A DNA stretch of 6,927 nucleotides from Betaproteobacteria bacterium (GCA_009886305.1 QXZO01000119.1:1-6927), one strand, 5' to 3'. Numbered from the stretch's first letter, positions 1-5,887 are shown. Notes: generated from the letters alone by a model not told the origin. Translations and numbers: made by a program.

Positions 1-2
1 GA

Positions 3-167
3 CGAGAGGCTAGCAGCAAAATCTACTCCATCCGACGCTCGCCACAATTCAAGAAGACAGCTGCGAATATTGTCGAAAAACATGCCAGTCGTAAACAAAC
101 CGGTAGAAGTAAGCCACAGAAAAATATAGCATCTCAAAAAAATTGGAAACAAACCGATTTATTCTGA
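3..167 (+). CDS. Partial CDS: probable C-terminal tail of a DNA photolyase/cryptochrome-family protein
   Basis: Reading frame open from the window edge (first full codon at base 3) to a TGA at 165-167, giving 54 residues with no start inside the window. The peptide is strongly basic. It begins REASSKIYSIRR and carries IVEKHASRK at about residues 23-31. From memory of the family, class I-type photolyase/cryptochrome proteins often end in an Arg/Ala-rich helix, then a 'Y.lR' segment and a 'KHGSRK'-like motif before a disordered basic tail; the match is by eye only. If right, this is the end of a blue-light flavoprotein that repairs UV pyrimidine dimers or senses light. The stop is 15 bases before the start of the next gene on the same strand, so the two are probably co-transcribed. 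Frame 1 is also open to a TAG at 127-129 but its peptide looks like nothing familiar. Family assignment is moderate at best; the existence of a coding tail is more likely than the name. Confidence 0.5.
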   Translation, partial: REASSKIYSIRRSPQFKKTAANIVEKHASRKQTGRSKPQKNIASQKNWKQTDLF

Positions 168-182
168 TTCAACGAAACGTAT

Positions 183-1160
183 ATGAAAAAATTAGCGATT
201 ATCGGCTCCGGTCTATCGGGCCTCACTTTAGCCAATCATCTTAAAAATAAGTTTAAGGTCACCATCTTTGAAAAAGCTCGAGGTGTTGGCGGCAGGTTGG
301 CAACTCGACGAGCTGATCCTTACAGCTTTGATCATGGCGCTCAGTATTTCACCGCAAGAACGGAAGGCTTTCGCGCATTTATTCAGCCACTCATTGATGA
401 AGGATCGGTGAGAAGATGGACAGCTCGTCACGTTGAAATCAATGGAGCGAAAGTTATTAAACGCTCCATTTGGAAAGATGAAGAGCCACGCTATGTAGGT
501 GTCCCGGGAATGAATAGCATCGCTAAACATTTAGCCCAAAACCTAGATATCAAGACGAATGTGAGAATTACCGAATTAAAACGCCAAGATGATTGGCAAT
601 TGGAAGACGAACAAGGTGCGGTTTATGAAGGCTTCGAGTGGGTAATCTCAACAGCTCCAGCGCCACAAACGCTACAAATACTCCCTAGAACTTTTAAGCA
701 TCATGATGCGATTAAGGCAATCCATATGAACGGTTGCTATTCTTTAATGCTTGGGTTATCTCCAGACTTTACACCTGAATTTGAGGCGGCTCACGTAACC
801 AATTCTGATATCAGCTGGATTGCAGTAAACAGTCAAAAGCCACAACGCGGGGATGCACCCACACTGGTCGTGCACTCATCTGCAGCGTATGCGGACAAAC
901 ACATGGATACGGGAAAAGAAACCGTAATTCATCATCTGTGTAACCTTACAAGTCAGATCATCCATCATGACGTTTCGCAAGCGCAACACAAAGTGCTTCA
1001 TGGTTGGCGATATGCAAATAACGTAAAACGTGACACTCATGAGCCATTCATAGATCATGACTTAAAGATCGCAACATGTGGCGACTGGTGTCTTGGAGGA
1101 CGAGTTGAAGGTGCATTCAACTCAGCTCGCAACTTAATTGATGCGATAGAAACTAGTTAA
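183..1160 (+). CDS. Renalase-like FAD/NAD(P)-dependent oxidoreductase
   Basis: A 325-residue flavoprotein of the amine-oxidase-like/renalase superfamily. The N-terminus has a Rossmann dinucleotide fold: beta strand LAII, then GSGLSG (residues 8-13, GxGxxG), and an acidic residue E30 at the end of the second strand, expected to hold the FAD ribose. It is followed by ARGVGGRLATRR (32-43) and DHGAQYFTAR (50-59), typical of bacterial renalase-like proteins. Near the C-terminus HGWRYAN (273-279) and GDWCLGGRVEGAFNSA (300-315) match the conserved second FAD-contact region. No signal peptide, so cytosolic. Human renalase oxidises aberrant dihydro-NAD(P) isomers; whether this bacterial relative does the same is unknown, and the substrate cannot be read from sequence. 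The start ATG at 183 is supported by the Rossmann motif beginning at residue 4, though no clear Shine-Dalgarno precedes it. The 15-base gap to the upstream photolyase-like frame suggests one transcript and translational coupling. The stop codon overlaps the stop of the convergent gene. Confidence 0.88.
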   Translation: MKKLAIIGSGLSGLTLANHLKNKFKVTIFEKARGVGGRLATRRADPYSFDHGAQYFTARTEGFRAFIQPLIDEGSVRRWTARHVEINGAKVIKRSIWKDEEPRYVGVPGMNSIAKHLAQNLDIKTNVRITELKRQDDWQLEDEQGAVYEGFEWVISTAPAPQTLQILPRTFKHHDAIKAIHMNGCYSLMLGLSPDFTPEFEAAHVTNSDISWIAVNSQKPQRGDAPTLVVHSSAAYADKHMDTGKETVIHHLCNLTSQIIHHDVSQAQHKVLHGWRYANNVKRDTHEPFIDHDLKIATCGDWCLGGRVEGAFNSARNLIDAIETS

Positions 1161-2110
1161 TCAAGGCGACTTGATTTCATAGCCAAATAAAACCATTCTT
1201 GGTCAACTTGCGCATTATTATTCGGAAACACGACCCAACCGTCCCGATCTGCAATGAGCTCAGTACCATCATGCCTGTGCGCAATTACGGTACCTTGCTT
1301 TATTTCTTCAAAACTCAGCCACTTCTTGGTAAAAGAATCATTTTGATGTAAGCGATCAATAACGCGATATAGACGAATAACCTCTGGCTGTTTAACAAGC
1401 TTAGGTTGGTCGTCAGAAGTCATTTCGAGGTAGGCCAACGTATTACGAATCGCCGTGTACGCAGTCTGCGGAGCCGCCTCATCATCATGCTGTCCACACT
1501 CTAGTGTCACTGCAATACCACCCCCGCGACGCATCGTTTCGGTAGTCCCTACGCCATAATCGACACGCGCTTCTACCCCGCGCGCCTTTCGATCTTGAAC
1601 GCCCTGTGCATATGTATCCAACCAGCCCTCAACGAATCGATTCACACCTAAGCTCATCGCCATAGCCTCTTCCTGATCAGCGCGAGCAATCGGTTCAATC
1701 TCACCCACATTATTGGGTGCACCGATCAGCGCAAAAGGAATCCCTGGTGCTTGAAACGAATGCAAATCCAACAATACATCATGCTGCTCTAATAGCGGAC
1801 ACAGCACGTTACAAACCAGATCTTCAAAATCTCGAGGTTCATCGGAACGACTCATATTGCGATTCAAATTCCGGTCCCCATGACGACGTTGCAACTGGTA
1901 AGCAAGCGGATTAGTAATCGGCACGATCGTTAATGTGCCTTTATTAATAATGACTTCACCAGAATCTATTTCTCGGTTTAGCCGTTGCAACGCCTTCGTG
2001 CCACATGTCTCGTTACCATGAACAGCACCCAAAATGATTAATTTAGGACCTGACTGTAAGCCGGCGAATTGATATACCGATAAGCCGGTCGGGGTGGAAG
2101 ATTCAGTCAT
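1157..2110 (-). CDS. Succinylglutamate desuccinylase/aspartoacylase-family zinc hydrolase (M14-like)
   Basis: A 317-residue protein of the AstE/AspA family, zinc amide hydrolases related to M14 carboxypeptidases that cleave N-acyl amino acids. Visible zinc ligands are H31 and E34 in GAVHGNETCG (28-37) and H117 in LLDLHSF (113-119). DRNLNR (79-84) is the family substrate-carboxylate segment. E204 in LECGQHDD (203-210) is the expected catalytic glutamate. Residues from about 240 form a C-terminal beta-rich domain with a DGWVVFP segment (290-296), as usual in the family. No signal peptide. It is not beside other arginine-succinyltransferase (ast) genes, so a role in arginine breakdown is not supported; the acyl-amino-acid substrate is open. 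The upstream Shine-Dalgarno is weak (TGAAAAAATC before ATG). It lies 97 bases downstream of the peroxiredoxin on the same strand, with no convincing terminator between them, so read-through is possible. Its stop overlaps that of the convergent oxidoreductase by four bases. Confidence 0.87.
   Translation of the reverse strand: MTESSTPTGLSVYQFAGLQSGPKLIILGAVHGNETCGTKALQRLNREIDSGEVIINKGTLTIVPITNPLAYQLQRRHGDRNLNRNMSRSDEPRDFEDLVCNVLCPLLEQHDVLLDLHSFQAPGIPFALIGAPNNVGEIEPIARADQEEAMAMSLGVNRFVEGWLDTYAQGVQDRKARGVEARVDYGVGTTETMRRGGGIAVTLECGQHDDEAAPQTAYTAIRNTLAYLEMTSDDQPKLVKQPEVIRLYRVIDRLHQNDSFTKKWLSFEEIKQGTVIAHRHDGTELIADRDGWVVFPNNNAQVDQEWFYLAMKSSRLD
1158..1177 (+). terminator. Hairpin at the overlapping stops of two convergent genes
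   Basis: A perfect 7-bp stem, AATCAAG (1159-1165) with CTTGATT (1170-1176), closes a GCGA loop, which on the + strand is a GNRA tetraloop. It starts inside the TAA stop of the oxidoreductase and lies over the last codons of the minus-strand hydrolase. Only TTT (1175-1177) follows on the + strand, so it is a poor intrinsic terminator by the U-tract rule. It may instead protect or define a transcript end. It is listed because it is the only hairpin found in the convergent junction. Confidence 0.35.
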
Positions 2111-2207
2111 GATTTTTTCAGCATCATTCAGTCTGGTTTCAGTTAGCGCTCAAACCGCACGCAATCCGCTAAGCGCATCAGGTGCGAGGAACTTTATTAG
2201 CTTTCGA

Positions 2208-2861
2208 TCAAGTAGGCAGTTTAGCTTTCCTAAGATACGGAGTTAATGCCTCGAAACTACCAAACTTTGCCTTTGCATCATCATCACTAACGGCCGCGGG
2301 TATCACAATGTCCTCGCCAACTTGCCAATTCGCTGGTGTCGCAACACCATTGGCTGATGAGGTCTGAAGTGCATCAAGCGCTCGAAGAACTTCAGCAAAA
2401 TTTCGACCGACGGTCATCGGATAAGTCATCGTGAGCTTCAGTTGTTTATCAGGTCCAATGATGAATACTGAACGCACCGTCGCGCTGTGGTTCGGTGTGC
2501 GACCATCCGGCAAATACGCCTCAGCAGGCAACATGTCAAACGCCTTAGAAACAGCGAGATCGTCGTCGGCGATTATCGGAAAATCAGCTTTTGCACCACC
2601 CACCTTCTCAATATCCTTTTTCCAATTACGATGGTCCTCCGCACTATCCACCGATATCCCAATGACCTTCGTGCTACGCTTATCCCATTCACTCTTTAGT
2701 TGGGCGACAGCGCCGAATTCGGTAGTACACACAGGCGTGAAATCCTTTGGGTGCGAGAACAGCACTGTCCAACTATCACCCACGAAGTCATGTAATGATG
2801 TTTTACCCTCATCGGTCTCCACCTCAAGGTTGGGAATAGTGTCATTAATCCTTAAACTCAT
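2208..2861 (-). CDS. 1-Cys peroxiredoxin (Prx6 family)
   Basis: A 217-residue thiol peroxidase of the AhpC/TSA superfamily that reduces hydrogen peroxide, alkyl hydroperoxides or peroxynitrite in the cytosol. The active site is HPKDFTPVCTTE (37-48): P38, T42 and peroxidatic C45 fit the PxxxT/SxxC motif, and R130 in ATVRSVFI is the conserved active-site arginine. C45 is the only cysteine, so there is no resolving cysteine and an external thiol must regenerate the enzyme. The extended C-terminal part with TPANWQVGEDIVIP (175-188) and the total length are typical of the Prx6 subfamily rather than short AhpC or BCP types. The start ATG (2861) is set by a strong AGGAG Shine-Dalgarno six bases upstream and a sigma70-like promoter just beyond. 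Peroxiredoxins of this kind are often oxidative-stress induced; no OxyR site could be confirmed by eye. Confidence 0.95.
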   Translation of the reverse strand: MSLRINDTIPNLEVETDEGKTSLHDFVGDSWTVLFSHPKDFTPVCTTEFGAVAQLKSEWDKRSTKVIGISVDSAEDHRNWKKDIEKVGGAKADFPIIADDDLAVSKAFDMLPAEAYLPDGRTPNHSATVRSVFIIGPDKQLKLTMTYPMTVGRNFAEVLRALDALQTSSANGVATPANWQVGEDIVIPAAVSDDDAKAKFGSFEALTPYLRKAKLPT

Positions 2862-2867
2862 TTTTTT

Positions 2868-2872
2868 CTCCT
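2868..2872 (-). promoter_or_regulatory. Shine-Dalgarno of the peroxiredoxin gene
   Basis: On the minus strand the bases read AGGAG, separated from the ATG by a six-base A-run. This is near-ideal spacing and fixes the start at 2861. Confidence 0.8.
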
Positions 2873-2882
2873 GTTATGTCGC

Positions 2883-2911
2883 ACTAGAACTAAAAAGAAC
2901 ATTCTTATCAA
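2883..2911 (-). promoter_or_regulatory. Candidate sigma70-type promoter for the peroxiredoxin
   Basis: Read on the minus strand, TTGATA (2906-2911, 5 of 6 to TTGACA) is followed by a 17-base spacer and TCTAGT (2883-2888, 4 of 6 to TATAAT). Transcription would begin near 2876, leaving a leader of about 15 bases that just contains the Shine-Dalgarno. Spacing and position are good; the -10 is only fair. Confidence 0.45.
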
Positions 2912-2917
2912 GTTGAT
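2895..2917. promoter_or_regulatory. Two adjoining palindromes over the peroxiredoxin promoter (possible operator)
   Basis: AAGAA-CA-TTCTT (2895-2906) abuts ATCAA-G-TTGAT (2907-2917); both have perfect 5-bp arms. The first lies within the 17-base promoter spacer and touches the -35 box; the second covers the rest of the -35. A third, weaker GCTA-atc-TAGC lies at 2920-2930. Placement suits a regulator that controls polymerase access, but short palindromes in AT-rich DNA also arise by chance and the cognate protein is unknown. Confidence 0.3.
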
Positions 2918-3037
2918 GCGCTAATCTAGCCATTGTCTCGCATTTTCCATACAAAATCATCTATTCCTAATTCATTTGAAACATCGTTACGACTGAAACA
3001 AATACAATCACTATGAGCTTTTCTGGACTAATCGGTA

Positions 3038-3043
3038 TATATT
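3038..3043 (+). promoter_or_regulatory. Possible -10 box for the exported protein at 3097
   Basis: TATATT (5 of 6 to TATAAT), with the start codon 53 bases further on. No recognisable -35 lies at the right distance, so this is weak. Confidence 0.2.
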
Positions 3044-3096
3044 AAAAACGATAACTAGCAAACGCTCATCGATACTTAATCGTAGGACGGGACCTT

Positions 3097-3702
3097 ATGA
3101 GACAACTATGTATCCTAACAACGCTCTTATTTATCTTTTCTTTCAATAGTCCCTCCATCCAAGAGGCACACGCTCAATTCAACACCTCCCTTACTGACAA
3201 GGCGTATCACCAACCGTGGGTGTTGCATAATAAAGTCCTTGAAGAGCTATCAGAATCTCAACTCCAGATTCTAGCTAACAACCCAAAACCGAAGCTGGAC
3301 CGAATTTTAATTTATCTCGAAACCGATGCTAAATACTTTGAGGGCCAGGTAATTGAAGCGATAAATCACTTATTCGGCCTACCTGGCTTTGCAGAAACAG
3401 CTGGCGAGGTATCTTCGAACTGGAGTGAAACACTGATGAGAGTAAATGATAATCTTAGGCTCATTTATGAAGAACTAGACATTCAAGACGACACTAACGT
3501 GCTCGAAGCACATAGAGCAACTCAAGCACTTATAGAGGCTTTAGCAAAAAAACGTCCCTTCGAAAAAGACGTACTCAACTCTCTAGGTAGAGGCGTAAGA
3601 CAATTGGTCGTGAGCATGGCAAATCGTTGGTGGATCAGTTCAGAGGGATTAACAAAGCTTGTCGCTCAATTAAATGAAATGTCCCCTAATGGAGCGAACT
3701 AA
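3097..3702 (+). CDS. Exported protein of unknown function, helical
   Basis: A 201-residue protein I do not recognise. It starts with a clear Sec signal peptide: positively charged MR, a hydrophobic stretch at about 4-16, and a likely signal peptidase I site after A24-H25-A26, giving a mature protein starting near Q27. The early C5 is inside the hydrophobic core and not a lipobox. The mature part contains no cysteine, is rich in Leu, Glu, Asn and Ala, and reads as a run of amphipathic helices from about residue 45 to the end, with few glycines. RWW at 177-179 is the only striking motif. It is predicted periplasmic or secreted. Start choice rests on the signal peptide and an AGGA at 3084-3087, nine bases before the ATG. 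It is divergent from the peroxiredoxin and convergent with another small exported protein; neither neighbour suggests a function. Confidence 0.75.
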   Translation: MRQLCILTTLLFIFSFNSPSIQEAHAQFNTSLTDKAYHQPWVLHNKVLEELSESQLQILANNPKPKLDRILIYLETDAKYFEGQVIEAINHLFGLPGFAETAGEVSSNWSETLMRVNDNLRLIYEELDIQDDTNVLEAHRATQALIEALAKKRPFEKDVLNSLGRGVRQLVVSMANRWWISSEGLTKLVAQLNEMSPNGAN

Positions 3703-3718
3703 TTTGATTTAAACCATA

Positions 3719-3746
3719 AAAAAGAGGAACCTTAGCTCCCCTTTTT
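3719..3746. terminator. Bidirectional intrinsic terminator between convergent genes
   Basis: The arm AAAAAGAGGA (3719-3728) pairs with TCCCCTTTTT (3737-3746): nine of ten positions match, with one A-C mismatch and an eight-base loop. On the + strand the stem runs into T5, then CATTG and T6; on the minus strand it likewise ends in a U-tract. It lies 17 bases after the + gene stop and 27 bases after the minus gene stop, exactly where a shared terminator is expected. Confidence 0.7.
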
Positions 3747-3772
3747 CATTGTTTTTTGCTGTTGCGTAAAAG

Positions 3773-4243
3773 TTACTTATTCCAATACGCAACACCAGTC
3801 GCCATTCCGTCTTCCCAATTAGTAATTGTGACACCTCGGAACTTGTCGCTGGACTTCCCGACGAGTTCAGCGAAAGGTCCGTCACCAGAAACCCACGTAA
3901 AACTGCCGCCCATATCACCGATGGTGCCACTGCCTGACCACTCAATAGAGCCCTTGTTCCCATTCAAATCGCGAATCATACAATACCCGTGGGCCTTTTG
4001 AGCGTTATTCGCCAAGTCAAGCTCCATGGATGCTGGGCATCGCATTGACGCACTATTCAGAAAATCACCTGCTTCATCGGCAAAATAAGTACCACTAAAC
4101 TCTCCCGTCCAGTAAATCTTAGTCTCTGAGACTTGGGTTGCATCTCCCACGCCAAACCATCCAAACTGACCGACCGTCGTGTAATTGTTAGCCAGTACCG
4201 TACTTGAGAATAAGAAAGAAACCAAAAACAATAAAGCTTTCAT
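3773..4243 (-). CDS. Small exported protein of unknown function, predicted beta-rich
   Basis: I place the start at the ATG at 4243, giving 156 residues, not at the in-frame TTG two codons upstream (4249). The GGGGG-containing Shine-Dalgarno at 4252-4258 is eight bases from the ATG but only two from the TTG, and MKALLF is a classic signal start. Residues 1-18 form a Sec signal peptide with likely cleavage after VLA (16-18). The mature protein of about 138 residues is rich in Gly, Trp, Phe, Thr and Ser. It has two cysteines, C69 in MRCPAS and C88 in GYCMI, which could form one disulfide in the periplasm. The alternating pattern WSGSGTIGDMGGSFTWVSG (102-120) followed by GPFAELVGK looks like strands of a small antiparallel beta barrel, similar in style to lipocalin- or allene-oxide-cyclase-like folds; this is an impression, not a match. 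Function unknown. The promoter is unclear, though AT-rich TATAAA lies shortly upstream. Confidence 0.75.
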   Translation of the reverse strand: MKALLFLVSFLFSSTVLANNYTTVGQFGWFGVGDATQVSETKIYWTGEFSGTYFADEAGDFLNSASMRCPASMELDLANNAQKAHGYCMIRDLNGNKGSIEWSGSGTIGDMGGSFTWVSGDGPFAELVGKSSDKFRGVTITNWEDGMATGVAYWNK

Positions 4244-4251
4244 CGTCAATA

Positions 4252-4258
4252 CCCCCTT
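4252..4258 (-). promoter_or_regulatory. Shine-Dalgarno that decides the start of the exported protein
   Basis: AAGGGGG on the minus strand, eight bases from ATG (4243) and two from TTG (4249). The spacing favours the ATG. Confidence 0.6.
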
Positions 4259-4414
4259 TAATTATTTTATACGTGATCACAACCTACCAAGAGACATCAA
4301 GATACGTAAGCGGTAAGTTTTCACGTCTTTAAATCTAACATGAAAAAAACAAAGTGATCTAAATAAGGATTTAACTTTTATTTCTTCGGACAGTCATATT
4401 GCTCACCGAGAGTT

Positions 4415-4420
4415 TATAAT
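4415..4420 (+). promoter_or_regulatory. Candidate -10 box for the dioxygenase gene
   Basis: A perfect TATAAT lies 31 bases before the TTG start. No good -35 sits at 16-18 bases; a GGACA-containing hexamer at 4387-4392 is 22 bases away, too far. If used, transcription would start near 4427 and give a leader of only about 25 bases. Confidence 0.35.
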
Positions 4421-4451
4421 GAGCCCCACTATTTAATAACATCAATATCAC

Positions 4452-5213
4452 TTGGAAAATAAACACAAACAACAAAGGCTCGAGCCCAACCACACTTCGC
4501 TGGCGCAACTCGCGTCAACAATCGACGCTCAAGGCTATGCGGTTCTCTCGCCGGACGACGTTATTTCTTTACTAAAGGCGCCATCACAAGAGGTCTCGCA
4601 AGTGGCGGCCTCATGGGACTCCTTGTCGATGGATCAATATCTCAAAGATGGTGGCAAGTATAGACAACGTCGACATGCAAGCATTAAAGTCAACCGAAGT
4701 CACGTAGACATAGTTCCACACAGGGCACACTGGCAGCCAACAACATACAACGCATTGCACGGTGGTATGCACCGCTGGTTCGAGCCGATCAAACACGAAG
4801 TAATCACTTCCAGCGTGATCCATAACGTACTCACCTGGTTTGCAGATTTCGCATCGAAAATCGATAACGTGCCGATCTGGTTTAGCGAAGTCCATCAATT
4901 TAGAATCGATACATCTGACGGAATAGGTCGCCCCACCCCAGAAGGGGCTCACAGAGATGGCGTGGATTGGGTCGCGGTTTTACTGATCGCACGCCATGAA
5001 ATTAAGGGCGGCGAAACTCGGGTATTCGAAGTAGATACTCCAAATGGACAACGATTTACATTAGACACTCCCTGGAGCCTGCTAGTGCTTAACGATCGTC
5101 GCATCATTCATGAAACAACACCCATTCAGCCAACAGGCGAGAAAGGCTGGCGTGATACGTTGGTCATTACATTAAAGGCTGATTCCTTTCTCAACGACGG
5201 TACGGAATCTTAA
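4452..5213 (+). CDS. 2-oxoglutarate/Fe(II)-dependent dioxygenase, amino-acid-hydroxylase type
   Basis: A 253-residue protein that matches by eye the '2OG-Fe dioxygenase' family, whose best known member is the Bacillus L-isoleucine 4-hydroxylase. The metal triad is visible: H167 and D169 in PEGAHRDGVDWV (162-173) and H220 in RRIIHETTP (216-224), with R234 in GWRDTLVIT as the likely 2-oxoglutarate carboxylate ligand. GGETRVF (186-192) and PNGQRFTL (197-204) are conserved strands between them. Such enzymes couple oxidative decarboxylation of 2-oxoglutarate to hydroxylation of a small substrate, often a free amino acid; the substrate here is unknown. No signal peptide, so cytosolic. The only start upstream of the conserved N-terminal helix is TTG at 4452, since an in-frame TAA sits at 4437-4439. 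No Shine-Dalgarno precedes it, while a perfect TATAAT does. The gene stands alone, with no biosynthetic neighbours to point to a product. Family call is firm; exact start less so. Confidence 0.85.
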   Translation: MENKHKQQRLEPNHTSLAQLASTIDAQGYAVLSPDDVISLLKAPSQEVSQVAASWDSLSMDQYLKDGGKYRQRRHASIKVNRSHVDIVPHRAHWQPTTYNALHGGMHRWFEPIKHEVITSSVIHNVLTWFADFASKIDNVPIWFSEVHQFRIDTSDGIGRPTPEGAHRDGVDWVAVLLIARHEIKGGETRVFEVDTPNGQRFTLDTPWSLLVLNDRRIIHETTPIQPTGEKGWRDTLVITLKADSFLNDGTES

Positions 5214-5555
5214 AGTACTCGAGTATTACCTTATTGAGCGCTAACGCCTAACTCATTATTTGGATATTGCCAAAATCTATTCGAGCCCGAAACCAAATAA
5301 ATAAACTCTAAACCCTGACGTTTTGAAGACTTCAGACACAATATCTGGTTATTTCCTATTGAAAGCGCACTATATTTCCCTAATTAGCGTTTTTTTACTT
5401 TATTTTTTACTCCAGTTTTTCTACTATTTACCCACTGGAACTTAACGGCTTAAAGACCGGTCGGTTCTGGGTACGAGGTTGTTTGTAATTTCTAGGAATT
5501 ATTCGAATTGCAAGATTCAAAACAATTGCTAGAGTCTTTATCTACGGGGAGTTTC
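5214..5555. other. AT-rich intergenic region with several short palindromes, no gene seen
   Basis: A 342-base gap between the dioxygenase and the cytochrome c. No convincing coding frame was found. Perfect palindromes are TACTCGAGTA (5216-5225, just after the dioxygenase stop), TGAAG-A-CTTCA (5324-5334) and GACCGGTC (5455-5462). A longer inverted repeat is TCCAGT (5411-5416) with ACTGGA (5434-5439) around a 17-base loop. A weak hairpin, AAAGCGC (5362-5368) with GCGTTTT (5387-5393) and an 18-base loop, runs into T7 (5390-5396) and could be a poor terminator for the dioxygenase. A possible weak promoter for the cytochrome operon is TTGCAA (5508-5513), 16 bases, TAGAGT (5530-5535). None of these is strong alone. 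Confidence 0.4.
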
Positions 5556-5876
5556 ATGAAAAGTTTTTTTATTGGGTTATTTACTTTGCTTATTACCATC
5601 AACGCGGGCTCTGCCATAAGCGGAGACGCTGCTGCTGGAGAAGCACGCTATGGCGTCAATTGTTTTATTTGTCATGGTCAAAAAGGTAAAGGAATGGCGA
5701 GCTATCCAAAATTGTCTGGCAAACCTATTCCGTATCTGATTGATAAACTTGAAACTTATCGAGCCGGCACTAGGATCGGTCCAAATTCTGATCTCATGAT
5801 CATGAATGCGGAACCGCTCACCGATGAAGAAATTGCGAATCTAGCAGCGTACTTATCAAGTGTTAAATCTAATTAG
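5556..5876 (+). CDS. Small exported class I cytochrome c (mono-haem, c553/c4-like)
   Basis: I start at the ATG at 5556, giving 106 residues, although the frame is open back to a TTG at 5508. The ATG is preceded by GGGGAG (5546-5551) and opens directly into a signal peptide, MKSFFIGLFTLLITINAGSA, with cleavage near residue 20. The haem motif is C36-F-I-C39-H40. G41 and G44 follow it, and YPKLSGKPIPYLIDKL (50-65) and LTDEEIANLAAYLSS (88-102) are the usual cytochrome c553/c4 single-domain segments. M81 or M83 in DLMIMNAEPL is the expected distal haem ligand. It carries electrons in the periplasm, covalently loaded with one haem by the Ccm system. It lies 22 bases before the exported dehydrogenase with no terminator between, so the likely role is electron acceptor for that enzyme, handing on to a terminal oxidase or a larger cytochrome. 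The partnership is inferred from gene order. Confidence 0.88.
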   Translation: MKSFFIGLFTLLITINAGSAISGDAAAGEARYGVNCFICHGQKGKGMASYPKLSGKPIPYLIDKLETYRAGTRIGPNSDLMIMNAEPLTDEEIANLAAYLSSVKSN

Positions 5877-5887
5877 ATATTACAACT

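Noticed and set aside
1..129. Frame 1 open from the window edge to TAG at 127-129
   Set aside because: Shorter than frame 3, and its peptide shows no familiar motif, while frame 3 has the KHASRK-type tail and ends just before the next gene.
2174..2186. CGCA-tcagg-TGCG hairpin as peroxiredoxin terminator
   Set aside because: The stem is only four pairs and has no U-tract on the minus strand.
2431..2916. Open frame of 161 codons on the + strand opposite the peroxiredoxin
   Set aside because: It lies antisense to a well-supported peroxiredoxin and its Ser/Phe-rich translation resembles no protein; a shadow of the real gene.
4273..4280. GTGATCAC palindrome as a CRP-type site
   Set aside because: The arms are adjacent; a CRP site needs TGTGA and TCACA about six bases apart. 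Probably chance.
4306..4317. Direct repeat GTAAG-CG-GTAAG as a repeat array
   Set aside because: Only two short copies; no further units, so not a CRISPR or iteron set.
4611..4952. Minus-strand frame of 113 codons inside the dioxygenase gene
   Set aside because: Antisense to a gene with an intact catalytic triad; no ribosome site or recognisable motif.
5508..5555. TTG start at 5508 for the cytochrome c (AGGA at 5494-5497)
   Set aside because: It would put 16 polar residues ahead of a signal peptide; the ATG at 5556 has its own GGGGAG and starts the signal cleanly.
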